NCBI GenBank assembly: GCA_002812745.2
Contig: NCSJ02000452.1
Span: 1 to 29,959 of the forward strand
Source of the DNA: Scytalidium lignicola
Taxonomy: Eukaryota; Ascomycota; Leotiomycetes
DNA length: 29,959 nucleotides
Reading direction: 5' to 3'
Each line of letters opens with the position of its first letter. The stretch's first letter is position 1. Below the pieces are notes generated by a model. The model saw only the letters and a list, made by a program, of their open reading frames with translations. It searched no databases and was not told the origin of the DNA. Of this stretch, positions 20,446 through 29,896 are shown in pieces. Both the position numbers and the translations under genes were made by a program.

Positions 20446-20448
20446 ATA

Positions 20449-20471
20449 GCCAACGGCCGTAGGTCGTTGGC
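20449..20471. repeat. GNA-loop mini-hairpin 1
   Basis: Stem GCCAACGGCC with GGTCGTTGGC, loop GTA: ten pairs including one G-T wobble. It begins 3 bases after the TAA of the upstream gene. Confidence 0.85.
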
Positions 20472-20516
20472 ATACTACAGAGCGTACAGGTGGCTATATT
20501 ACAGGCTAAATAATTA

Positions 20517-20539
20517 GCCAACAGCCGAAGGTTGTTGGC
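20517..20539. repeat. GNA-loop mini-hairpin 2
   Basis: Stem GCCAACAGCC with GGTTGTTGGC, loop GAA. The seventh pair is A-T instead of the G-C in hairpin 1. The hairpin and its 3' flank (to about 20580) form a direct repeat with 20700-20763, with shared words ACAGAGTCTAC and TTACAAA. Confidence 0.85.
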
Positions 20540-20583
20540 CTGTTATAGAGCTTACAGAGTCTACGGAGCTTACAAAACCGGAG

Positions 20584-20606
20584 GCCAACGGCCGGAGGGC
20601 GTTGGC
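20584..20606. repeat. GNA-loop mini-hairpin 3
   Basis: Stem GCCAACGGCC with GGGCGTTGGC, loop GGA. Nine of ten positions pair; the eighth is G-G, where the others have a G-T wobble. Confidence 0.8.
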
Positions 20607-20607
20607 G

Positions 20608-20682
20608 TACAGTAGAATGGTAGCTGTACAGTAGAATGGTAGCTGTACAGTAGAATGGTAGCTGTACAGTAGAATGGTAGCT
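20608..20682. repeat. 19-bp tandem repeat, four copies
   Basis: The unit TACAGTAGAATGGTAGCTG is repeated at 20608, 20627, 20646 and 20665 without a mismatch (the last copy lacks its final G). It lies between hairpins 3 and 4. Confidence 0.95.
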
Positions 20683-20699
20683 TTAAATATTTACAAAAA

Positions 20700-20722
20700 G
20701 CCAACAGCCGAAGGTTGTTGGC
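20700..20722. repeat. GNA-loop mini-hairpin 4
   Basis: Identical to hairpin 2 (stem GCCAACAGCC / GGTTGTTGGC, loop GAA), with a near-identical ~40-bp 3' flank. Confidence 0.85.
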
Positions 20723-20841
20723 CTATTGCAGAGTTTACAGAGTCTACAGAGTTTACAAACCGTATACAACACATACAATATACAATCACACAATTGGGTG
20801 GTAATTGGGAGCATTACAGACCGTATATCACGTGCAATAAG

Positions 20842-20858
20842 GGGGTGCGTAGCACCCC
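20842..20858. repeat. GNA-loop mini-hairpin 5
   Basis: Perfect stem GGGGTGC with GCACCCC, loop GTA. It is the first of three nearly contiguous hairpins ending at 20892. Confidence 0.85.
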
Positions 20859-20860
20859 AC

Positions 20861-20879
20861 CTACGAGCGGAGCGAGTAG
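20861..20879. repeat. GNA-loop mini-hairpin 6 with tandem G-A pairs
   Basis: CTAC pairs with GTAG; next come two G-A oppositions in the 5'-GA/3'-AG order that forms sheared pairs; then GC pairs with GC around a GGA loop. Standard base pairing is only 6 bp, so the structure depends on the sheared pairs. Confidence 0.6.
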
Positions 20880-20892
20880 CAAGCGCAGCTTG
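20880..20892. repeat. GNA-loop mini-hairpin 7
   Basis: Stem CAAGC with GCTTG, loop GCA, directly abutting hairpin 6. Confidence 0.75.
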
Positions 20893-20959
20893 TNTTTNTA
20901 ACTTGTAATAGTAAAATCTCTTTGATTTATTATTAATTTTTAAAAGATGAACTTAATTC

Positions 20960-21780
20960 TTTATATTTATTTAAAAAAGAACAAATAAAAGAAGAATTAA
21001 AAAACAAATACAAGATTTAGGTTATTTTAACCTTACTTTAGATGCTTAGACTGTTATAAATCAAGATGCTTATCTTAGTATTACTATATAAGTTATTTTA
21101 ATTTTTAATTTAACAGTTTTAATTTATTAATATATTTTAATCATTATATTAATAATAACTTTAATTTAAATTCAAAGTTATTAATTATAAAAGATCTTAA
21201 AGAAAAGCATTTAGGAAATTATATATATAAAGTTTTATTAGAAACTTTAAAAGATTATAATATTGAATTTAATATTAATAAGTATATTTATATTATTTAA
21301 TTTTTTTGTTTATTAAATTTATTAATATTATATTAGTATTATAAGAGACAATGCTTCTTTAAATAATACTTTAATACAACATTTATTATACATTATCATA
21401 TAAATAGTATTAATAATTTTGAAGGAGATATACCTTGTTCAACTTATATATTAAATCTTGTTATACAAGATATAATTAAAGGTTTAATTAAAGATGATTA
21501 TAATATATATAATTTAGAATATAAAGATATACAAAGAATTGAAGAAAATGAAGATGAAGAAGATATTAATAGTAAGTAATAATTTTTAATAACTTTTAAT
21601 ATTAATAGATATATCAATTTAGAAAAAAGTCCGAAAAATAATTATTGCATTAAAATATAATCAAGAAAATGCTAGATTATTACAAGATCAAATTAAATCT
21701 CAAAATATTATAAATAAAGAATTACTACAATTAAGTAAGTATAATATACAATTAAAAGTAGAAGAATAAAGTTATAAAAN
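20960..21780 (+). pseudogene. hAT-family transposase relic
   Basis: Colinear hAT blocks can be read across frame slips: IQDLGYFNLTLDA followed by a lost Trp, then INQDAYLSITI (21008-21090, the D-x-W-T-S-x-x-x-x-x-Y-L entry to the RNase H-like fold); LKEKHLGNYIYKVLLETLK (about 21190-21255, the H-T-G-x-N block); IIRDNASLNNTLIQHLL (about 21337-21390, T-x-D-N-A-S-N-N); FEGDIPCSTYILNLVIQDI (about 21418-21480, the C-x-x-H-x-x-N-L block, His changed to Tyr); a Glu/Asp-rich linker; and KVRKIIIALKYNQENARLLQ (about 21628-21690). hAT proteins cut and paste DNA transposons with 8-bp duplications. Decay is RIP-like, the C-terminal dimerisation region is absent and no termini were found. Confidence 0.8.
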
Positions 21781-21954
21781 GCTTTACTTGTTCTTATTAC
21801 TTAATCAGGATTAGCTTATACGGGTATATAAATATTATATATATATAACTACTATTCTACTAACATTAGAATTACTTTAAAAATGGTTATATATTATAAT
21901 TCTTAAAATGCTCAGATTTGTAAAGTTTTCCTAATTATATATTAATTATCTATT

Positions 21955-24339
21955 TAAGAATATTTTTGAATTCTTCCTTTGTAAAATCTTCTATTCTACT
22001 ACTTATATTATTATATTCTACTTATTTTACCATTTTCAATTATACTTTATTTATATTTAACAATTGTTTTAAAGTATTAAATAACTTTCTTTTAATTATA
22101 AAATTAATTAGATTTGTAATTTCTTGTTATAAAACTTTTAATTACTAATATGTAATGTAAGCTTAGTTACTTTGTAAGTTTATCTGTAGAATAAGTTAAC
22201 TAAAGTTTTATAAAGTAATAAAGTATATTATAAAGTTATAACTTAAGTTAAATACAAGGTTTCTAACTAAAGCTTAAAGAATATGTTCTTATATAAATTC
22301 TTATATTTTTATTTGTATAAACTAATATAAACTTATATAGTTATATGTTTTTATACACTTTTATATATTAAGACTTATTATATAACTTAACTTCTAGTTG
22401 ATCTACTAATATCTTATAAGTTACTCTTTTATTTTATTAAGTTGTGAAGGTAAGATTTATAACATTTCTTCAATTTATTATACTTTAGTAATCTAATATT
22501 ATTTATATGTTTAGTAAAAGTATATTATATTAATTATAAGTTACTTTTCCTATATAATTCCTAGTTTGACAAAATAATCGTATAATAACCTTGAATCTGT
22601 ATATATAACTAATAAAAGGTTAATTTCAAGGATTTCTTCAATAATTAACTTGATTATAATTCTTATATTAAACTTGTAAGCTATTCTGTACAATTCTGAG
22701 GTTAAAACGTTATGTATAACCTTTTTACACTTAATTAATGTTTAATATAATGTATTTACATTTCCTTTTTAATCTACAAGTATTATAATATAATTAATTT
22801 ATAATAATAAGTCTTTGTTGTTTGCAAATGAAGTATTTATAAAGATTAATAATTGTAATATTTTTTTTATCAAGCTTAACAAATTATGTTCCTCTAGTAA
22901 TATTATAGATTTGTTATTAAAAGTACTTATTCAACAATTTCATATCTTCTTTGTTAAAATTAATAGTTTAAGTGATTATTAATAAGTTGTATAATGCTTT
23001 TAGTTAACAAACTAAAGTTATATATACTCCTTGAGTATATTATACAATGTATTACTCTTTGGTAATAAAATTCTAGTGTATAATTCCTTATAAGCTTATT
23101 ATTGTAATTGTTTTTCCTGTTATAACTTATAACTTAATATATTAACATTCTTAAATAAGTGAAATACTAATATTATTCAATTGTATAATACTTTTATTAA
23201 ATTTAATTCTTTTGTTAATAATTAACATTTTATATTCTTTTGTTAGAAAATTAGCCTTTTTCAGTTATTCTTACTCAAGTTCAGCAAATTAAGCATTTCT
23301 AACAAATAAAGTATTATTAGTTTAAAACTTTATAACATTAAAAAGTTTAGTATTGTATAATAAGCAAAAGTTATATATTAACAGTTTTATAACAAGTACT
23401 TTAACATAGTAAAAGTAATAAGTTTAGAATTAATAGTTTTTAACTTCAAAGATTTTATAAAGTAATTTTACAACTTGTAAAATTAAGCTTTTACAAAGAT
23501 TAAGTTATTCTATAAGTTTTAAAAGTAATTATATGTAGAAATCCTGTTTTAACAAAGTAGTAAATTACATATACACTTATAAAATGTTTTATAAGTATAA
23601 GCTTATATCTTTATACTTTATAATAATAATATAAAGAATAATATACTAGTTAATATGTTAAATAGTAAATAGTAAATAATTAAGTTAAAACAAATTTTTT
23701 CTTATTATTCTTGTAAGTTTGTATTATAAAGTATGACTTTTTAAAAGCTTTTTTNAATTCTTTTGTTTTTGATTTTGTTTATAAAGTTAACATTGAATAT
23801 ATATATATTGTTAAACATGTTTTAAAGGTTTACAACNTCGAAAACGCTCTTTTTTAAGTAANTCTNAATATTTNANCTTAATGTAAAGTTGTGAATTAAG
23901 GTTCTAGTTCCTTATCTTATAAGAAAGTAGTAATTTCAAGGTATTTACAAGGTTTTCTATATTTATACTTTGTTAATAGTACTAGTAGTAAAATAACAGT
24001 TATAATTAATTCATTAAGCTTCTCTTAATACTCTTCAGTAGTTATAATTTCTAGTTCTGATTCTAATAGCTTGATTTTATTAATTCTTTCTATAAGTATA
24101 AAGTATGGTTTTATAATTGTTAACCTGAATAGTATATTCTTATATAATAATGTTAATATATATATTTCTTTATCTATACTTACAAACTTATATAACCTTT
24201 CTTAACTTCTGTTCTAACTTGTATTTCTTGTTCTTTATATAAGAACATTTGAATTTAGTAATAAGTTATAAGTAGTACTTATATCAAGGTTGTTGTATAT
24301 GTTGATTATATTTTATACTTGTTGTTTTACCTTGATTTT
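21955..24339 (-). pseudogene. Ty1/copia pol relic (integrase end, RT, RNase H), split by a solo LTR
   Basis: Minus-strand reading from 24339: a DKEIYIL..LLYKNILFRLTIIKPYF block (about 24200-24110), the C-terminal integrase motif F-R-S-T-x-V-K-P-Y of fungal copia elements; then TNNTLFVRNA and ANFLTKEYKMLIINKRIKFN (about 23330-23190), which parallels QTDDTLFL...KFNGG of the copia copy at 28230-29507 (catalytic DD now NN); and IYTDSRLLYDYFVKLGII (about 22630-22570) from RNase H. After the solo LTR at 22125-22464 the frame resumes TNLINFIIKRKLFNTLKQLL (about 22115-22055), equivalent to the N-L-A-D-x-M-T-K end. Heavily RIP-decayed. A possible LTR start lies near 21873 on the minus strand (TGTTAGTAG). 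Confidence 0.75.
22125..22464 (-). mobile_element. Solo LTR of the gypsy A-D family with TTTCT duplication
   Basis: It begins TGTTATAAAAC and ends TTTATAACA. The interior block with AACTTAAGTTAAATACAAGG and GTTCTTATATAA matches the minus-strand LTR at 12408-12739. The flanking 5 bases are identical (TTTCT at 22120-22124 and 22465-22469), so this is a complete insertion reduced to a single LTR. It disrupts the RNase H frame of the copia relic around it. Confidence 0.85.
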
Positions 24340-24681
24340 TGTTACAAGTCTTATTATCACAGCTTAATAAGCGTTAAATAACAGCTTATAAAACGTCAGT
24401 GATTAACAAGAGTAATGAGTTATATAACTTATACAAGAGGTATACACTAATATAAAGGGTATAAAGTTATACTAGGTTAGACTAGTTAAACCTAGGAAAT
24501 GTATCTTTTTATATAAGAACATACNTTTTTAAACTTTAGTTAAGAACCTTATATTCAACTTAAGTTATAACTTTACAATATACTTTATTACTTTATAAAA
24601 CTTCAGTCAACTTGTTTTACAAATAAACTTATAAAGTGATTAAGCTTACATTATATATTAATAATTAAGGGTTTTATAACA
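24340..24681 (+). repeat. 5' LTR of gypsy copy D (342 bp)
   Basis: It starts TGTTACAAGTC and ends TTTTATAACA, keeps the AGCTTAATAAGCGTTAAA and ATATAAGAACATAC blocks, and is followed by TTTTAAACATTATCT, the primer-binding side shared with the other copies. Confidence 0.75.
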
Positions 24682-24839
24682 TTTTAAACATTATCTTCTT
24701 AAATATAAGTTATGTATAAAGAAATAAGTATAACTTAGTAAACTATACTAATATAAGAAGTAAAGTTATAACAGATAATAAAAAAAGACAAAGCAAAAGT
24801 AAAATCTTTAAAAGTATTACTTTTAACATCATTTACAGA

Positions 24840-25610
24840 AGATAAGTTTAAGCTTTAAAGGTTTAAGGCATAAGTCATGATCTTCTTCAAGTTCAATGAA
24901 GATAAATTTGATAAAGAAGAAAACAAAGTTCTTTGAATAATATCAAACCTTATAAGACTAGCTTTTGATTAATTTTAACTATACTTAAACAACTTTATAA
25001 TATACTAAGACAGAGTAAAGCTTAATAACAAGAAATACATAATATATTTTCAGATTTTAACAACTTCTAAATAACTATTAAGAAAGTATACAATAATATA
25101 AACATAAAGAAAAACATTAAGTATAAACTTCTATTCTTAAAGCAAGAAAGTCAATTAACTTTAACTTATACAATAAAGTTTAAACAATATACAATCTAAA
25201 CAAGATAACAAGATAAAACTCTTAAAACAGTTTATTATAAGAAACTCAAAAAGAAAGTTAAAGATAATATATCCAAGTTAAGTAAATAATTAAACATATT
25301 AAAGGATATGATTACTAAGTCTATAAAGTTTAATAATCGAATCTATNAAAAGAAAGCTTAAAAAAAAGAAGATAATATTCCTTTACAAGTNAAAAAGGCA
25401 AACTGAAAATCAACATTAACTGACAAAGGAAACTTTATAAACTTGAACATAATTAAGAAAGGGAAACCTTAGAAAAACAAGAACTAAAAACTTNAAAAAG
25501 AAAAGGAATTCGTTTAAAATTAACCTAGAAAAGTTAAAAGATCAAAAGGAAAAGAAGTTATATTTTAAGTATAAACTTCTTAAACACTTTACTAGTAGTT
25601 ATAAGGACAA
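24840..25610 (+). pseudogene. gag relic, gypsy copy D
   Basis: Frame pieces: IFFKFNEDKFDKEENKVL, IISNLIRLAFD followed by a lost Trp-Phe (the R-G-x-A-x-x-W-F block), LYLNNFI, KQDNKIKLLK, and a knuckle at about 25560-25600 (YFKYKLLKHFTSSY) where three expected cysteines read Tyr and the His is kept. Domain order and spacing fit Retrotrans_gag plus a CCHC nucleocapsid. Confidence 0.65.
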
Positions 25611-26429
25611 AAGAAAACAAATAACAATTATAAATATAAATGCTATAAGTATTCTTAAACAAGAAAGCTTATTACTAAGTTATAAAGAAGTTAAAAGAGA
25701 TATACTTAGAAAAAAAGCATTTATAAATCCAATACACTTAAAAGAAGACATAATTAAAGAAGTACTTGATATTAAAGATTAACTTTAATTATAAGTATAC
25801 TACTATATTAATTATAAGTACTTAAGATACTAATATGTTATACAACTCTTTAAGTGAAGTAAAAGTAAAATCTTCTAATAAGAAACTAAAACAACTAACA
25901 AATTATTATTTGAATAAGACAACTTAATCTTAATTCTTAAAAGAAATTGTAAAACAATTACACTTACTTAAAATAGGTTATAAGTAAACATAATATTTTA
26001 ATTATTAAAAGTTAAATAATAAAACCACTTATTAAAATATAATCAGTAAATACTAGACAAAAAAAACCTTTAGTCAACTAGTTTAGAAAATATTTAAACT
26101 AGTAAAGAAGATTATAACATTTGAATAAAGAAAAGATAATAACATTTTAAATAAAGAAGACTTTTCTATAAGAAGTATATAATTGATACTAAAAGCTATT
26201 ACTAAACCTTATACATTAGCTTAAGAGGAAGTTGATAAATTTCTGAATCTTAAAGTTAAAACAATAATCTTAAACATTTATAAAAATGAAATNAAAAAGA
26301 ATCTAAAACAAAACTTTGAAAGTTGTNAAAAAACAAAGTAGAAGAAGAATAACAAAGAAGTTAATTACATTCACTAAACTTAACAGATAAATAAGGATAG
26401 ACTACTAGTAATATAAAAGAGAAAATAAT

Positions 26430-28228
26430 TAAAGAATTAAAGCTTAAAGCTTTAAATCAAAACATATTATTTTTAGAAGTTATCATAACTAGACAAAAAG
26501 TAAAAGCATTATTAAATTCTGGAGTTGCAGGAAATTTTATAATGTCAAAAATCATAATAAAATTAAACATTAATACTTAAATTAAGGATTATAATTATCT
26601 TATTAAACTTATAAATAATTCTATTATAAAGCAAAGTATTAAAGTAAAGACTAAGTTAATAACAATGATTATCAAGACAAGTTATCAAGAGAAGGTAATA
26701 TTTAATATAACTTATATTAAAAACTTTNAAGATAATATTAAGTATATTATAAATACAGAAAAGCAATCTAAAAATAGATTAATAAGAAGAAATTATAAAG
26801 TTCTTACAAGAAGAACTACAAGAAGTATTAATAAAAGTTATAATAATTAAAGAATTTAAAACTATTTAAATAATTAAACTTATTCAACTTAAGAACAAGA
26901 ATATAAAAATCAATTTGATTTCAAGTTAGTTAAGCTAAGATAAAGGTCTTAAGCATATTCCTGAAGAATACAAGGAATAAATAAAGTTATTTAAAAAAAA
27001 GACTNAAAAGACTTAACTTTACTAGAATATCAGTTATAAAACTATAAAATCAACTTAGAAGAAGAGTTTTAACTATTGTTTAAACTAGTATATTCAACGA
27101 CAATAATAAAAAAACAAAGTAACAAAAGAATAACTAAATAAAATAATTNAAAAAAGGATTATACTAAAAGTCAAACTTTCTAACAAAAGTATTATTATTA
27201 TTTATGAAAAAACTAGATAACTTAAAAGGTAAGCCTTGTAAAGATTATAAAGGTTTAAACAAAGAAATGATCAAAGACTAATACTTATTACTATTAATAA
27301 AAACCATTAAAGATAAGCTTAAAAATGTTAAGTTCTTTATAAAATTAAATTTATAATTAACATTCAACCTTATTCAGATAAAAGAAGAAGATGAATAGAA
27401 AGTTGTTATCAAAACTAAATATAAACTATATAAGCCATTAGTTATACTGTTTAAATTAATAAACATATCAACTATAATATAAAGAATTATAAACAAAGTC
27501 ATTTGAAAATACTTGGAAAAGTTTATTATAGTATATTTAAACAACATCTTAATATATTCAAAGACATTAAAGGAATATAAGATTCATGTAAAAATAATAC
27601 TTAAAGCATTATAAAAAGTAAGGTTTTAATACAAACCAAGAAAATACAAATTCTATAAAACAAAAGTATAGTTTTTAAAATATATTATATCCAAAAACAA
27701 AGTTAAAACAATTAAAGAAAAGATTAAAGTTATTAAGGAATAAACAATACTTAAAATAGTTAAAGAGTTATAAAACTTCTTAGGATTTACAAATTATTAT
27801 CGAAAATTCATACAGAATTATTTAAAAATAATATTACCATTAACTAAGTTAACTAAAAAGAATATACTTTATAAATAAAAAAGAAGAATAATAAACAATA
27901 TTTGACAAAGTCAAGAAGGTATTTAAAAAAGAATAAAACTTTAAAATCTTCAACTTAAACAAGTTAATTTGAATTGAAATAAATACTTTAGATTATACTT
28001 TAAGAACAGTTTTTAACCAACAAGATAAGTAACAAAAGTAAAAACCACTTATATACTATTTAAAGAAGTTTAGCTTAACAAAACAAAATTATCCTATTTA
28101 TAACAAGGAATTATTAATAATAGTAAATATACTAAAGAAATAAAGGATATATACAACAAAAGCTAAAGAACAAATCAAAATACTAATGGATTATCAAAAT
28201 CTAAAGTATTTTATATCTTTAAAGGACT
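26430..28228 (+). pseudogene. Protease, RT and RNase H relic, gypsy copy D
   Basis: Protease (26430-26760): NILFLEVIITRQKVKALLNS and SYQEKVIFNITYIKNF. RT (about 27205-27880): MKKLDNLKGKPCKDYKGLNK, LKNVKFFIKLNL, YKLYKPLVI, IIVYLNNILIYSKTLKE (YLDD box as YLNN), YIISKNKVKTIKEKIKVI, ELQ-type NFLGFTNYYRKFIQNYLK and LPLTKLTKKNILY. RNase H (about 27890-28226): KIFNLNKLI followed by a lost Trp, FSLTKQNYPIYNKELLIIVN and AKEQIKILMDYQNLKYF. The order is that of Ty3/gypsy pol. Stops fall at Trp and Gln positions and the polymerase aspartates are both Asn, the expected outcome of RIP on GAT/GAC. Confidence 0.88.
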
Positions 28229-28229
28229 T

Positions 28230-29507
28230 GAACACAAGCTTTACTTACGAGATATATCATAAGCTTATGTCCAATCAAATACAAACCTAAATCACGACTT
28301 TTATATTCATCTTCTTATAAAGCTAAGCATAGGAGAAGATACTGTTTTAAAGGTTGTTAGGCCTTTGTACAGAGTCCTTGAAGTAAGGAACTATTGGTTT
28401 AATACTTACCACTGCTATTATGCTGAACAACTTCAGATGAGCTAATCAATGTACGACCCTTGCTTACTATACACTAATACCCTTGGATTTGGAATCGTTG
28501 GCTTGCAGACTGATGATACCTTGTTTTTAACTGATAACACCTTTGTAAATGCTAAGCAAAAGAAGCTTAAATTTCAGGCTAAAGCCAGGGAAACGCTTGT
28601 AATCGACAACCTGATTAAATTCAATGGTGGCTTAATTATCCTGAATGATAACTTAATCTCCTTCAACTAGGAATAATAATACAAGAACCTTAAGCTTGTT
28701 AGCCCTTTACCATCGGACTTTGTCAGCATAAGAGGAACCTTATGGAAAGCAATAACACTTAAGGACCAGTACGTTGCTCAAAGAGCTTGAGGAGTATATG
28801 TAATTATTGTTAGCTAACCAGAGGCTGCTTTTGATCTTTCCTTTGCTGCTCAGAAAGTTAACCTTTAGGAGAAAGATGTTAAGGCACTCAACAAACATTT
28901 ACAATAGCAGATTGACAACGTTGAAAGAAGCTTTAAGTATGTACCACTTGACTGTAATTCTCTCTAATTACTAATGTTCATAAATGCCTCCTTTGCAAAC
29001 AATGTAGACTTCTTCTTATAGATTGATTATGTAATTGTACTTGCAAACGCTAGTTTAAAGGGAAATATTGTCTATTAGTCCTCGATCAAGTGTAAAAGAG
29101 TTATTAAGAGTGTACTAGCTTTAGAGCTTTACGCTATAGCCCATGGATTCAATATTGGAGCTGCTTTAAAGTTAATTATCAAGAGAATCCTTAGGATGAT
29201 TATACCGTTGGTTCTTTACACTAATTCAAAGTCGTTGTATGATTGCCTTGTCAAGTTAAGTATTACTCAAGAGAAACGTTTTATAGTAGACCTTATATGC
29301 TTATATTAATCTTACAAATACTGTAAGATTACTAAGGTTAAATGGATTGATGGAAACAGCAACCTTGCAGATTCCATGACGAAATCTAAGGCTTGTAGAG
29401 TATTTAAAGACCTAATTGACAAGAATGAAATTAGCTCATGTATGACAGAATGGGTAAAACAAAAAGAACTTGGAACTGAAGGGATTAAAGGTATTATAGG
29501 AGTTTAA
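28230..29507 (+). pseudogene. Copia reverse transcriptase and RNase H, one frame with internal stops
   Basis: A single frame from 28230 to the TAA at 29505-29507 with about a dozen internal stops. RT: LYLRDIS then AYVQSNTNLN, VLKVVRPLYRVLE, YWFNTYHCYYAEQLQM, MYDPCLLYTNTLGFGIVGL and QTDDTLFL (catalytic DD intact at about 28508-28530), IKFNGGLIIL. RNase H: PEAAFDLSFAAQKV, LLMFINASFANN, CKRVIKSVLALELYAIAHGF, LVLYTNSKSLYDCLVKLSIT and KWIDGNSNLADSMTKSKACR, ending WVKQKELGTEG. This block order is that of fungal Ty1/copia pol, where RT and RNase H follow integrase. Every stop can be explained by CAG/CAA or TGG changing to TAG/TAA, so RIP is present but lighter than elsewhere. The N-terminal half of the polyprotein is missing. 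Confidence 0.9.
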
Positions 29508-29562
29508 AAGTGTTATGGAATTATAGGAGTTATATGAGGAGTTTAAAAGTGTAATGGAATTA
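29499..29562 (+). repeat. 25-bp direct repeat around the copia stop codon
   Basis: GGAGTTTAAAAGTG, then T(T/A)ATGGAATTA, occurs at 29499-29523 and 29538-29562 with one difference. The first copy contains the pol stop codon. Confidence 0.85.
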
Positions 29563-29691
29563 CGGAGCTCCTTACAGTACTTTTGTATACCTACGGAAGC
29601 CTTTATATTTGTTACTATCTTTTCAGTCTACTACTGTTTTCTACTGTTTTTGCAGCTTTTTAATTATTACCACNTTTTTAGTTGTTGTTAA

Positions 29692-29867
29692 TGTTGGCAT
29701 GATCATATGTAGGCTAGAATCATGTGTAGATTAAGTACATGTGTAGATAAAGATTAGGCTAGTTTGGTTGCGGTAAGGGAGGGTAGTATTATACAGCAGT
29801 ATTCCTTATATAACTACTGTAGTACGAACTTACCTCTAGTTAATAATAATCAACTAAGATATCAACA
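29692..29867 (+). repeat. 3' LTR of the copia element
   Basis: It starts TGTTGGCATGATCATATG and ends ATATCAACA if the first good terminus is taken (176 bp). An alternative end is CCGACA at 29920, which pairs better with TGTTGG and would give 229 bp. A TATATAA box (29807-29813) supports an LTR promoter in plus orientation. No second LTR is available to settle the boundary. Confidence 0.6.
29807..29813 (+). promoter_or_regulatory. TATA box of the copia LTR
   Basis: TATATAA about 115 bp into the LTR, preceded by GC-moderate sequence, where the U3/R boundary is expected. Confidence 0.45.
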
Positions 29868-29896
29868 TGTATTACTTCTATATATTGGAGATATAC

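Larger units (their letters stand above)
24340..28228 (+). mobile_element. Ty3/gypsy retrotransposon copy D, LTR to RNase H
   Basis: The longest gypsy copy: LTR, gag, knuckle, long spacer, protease, complete RT and most of RNase H, all RIP-decayed. Integrase and 3' LTR are missing because copia sequence in frame with its own RT begins at about 28230. Its gag differs more from copies A and B than its protease and RT do, so it may be a sister subfamily or a recombinant. Its LTR inserted into the integrase end of the minus-strand copia relic (21955-24339). Confidence 0.82.
28229..29867 (+). mobile_element. Ty1/copia retrotransposon, 5'-truncated, with 3' LTR
   Basis: It contains the second half of copia pol, a 3' non-coding stretch with a 25-bp direct repeat and one LTR. 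Composition is much closer to normal than the neighbouring gypsy copy D, although several Trp/Gln codons have become stops. Integrase, gag and 5' LTR are absent; the left junction at about 28228 joins the RNase H frame of copy D. It is the same lineage as the minus-strand relic at 21955-24339. Confidence 0.82.

Noticed and set aside
20449..20722. CRISPR-like array
   Set aside because: There are only four palindromic copies with irregular spacing, spacers are related to each other, and the context is eukaryotic.
20842..20892. Mitochondrial DNA fragment (GC-cluster type)
   Set aside because: The hairpins resemble organelle GC clusters, but no mitochondrial gene or rRNA/tRNA is adjacent and they continue a hairpin series next to a spliced nuclear-type gene. 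Kept as a possibility to test, not called.
20674..20908. Open frames 20674-20901 and 20726-20908 over the hairpin cluster
   Set aside because: They pass through inverted repeats and tandem repeats and have no domain; the GC-rich hairpins lack stops by composition.
21966..22148. Plus-strand hydrophobic 60-codon open frame resembling a membrane peptide
   Set aside because: It is antisense to the copia RNase H end and runs into the solo LTR; the hydrophobicity comes from AT-rich codons.
26665..26850. Separate small gene at 26665-26850
   Set aside because: It is the surviving piece of the copy D protease, already included in that relic.
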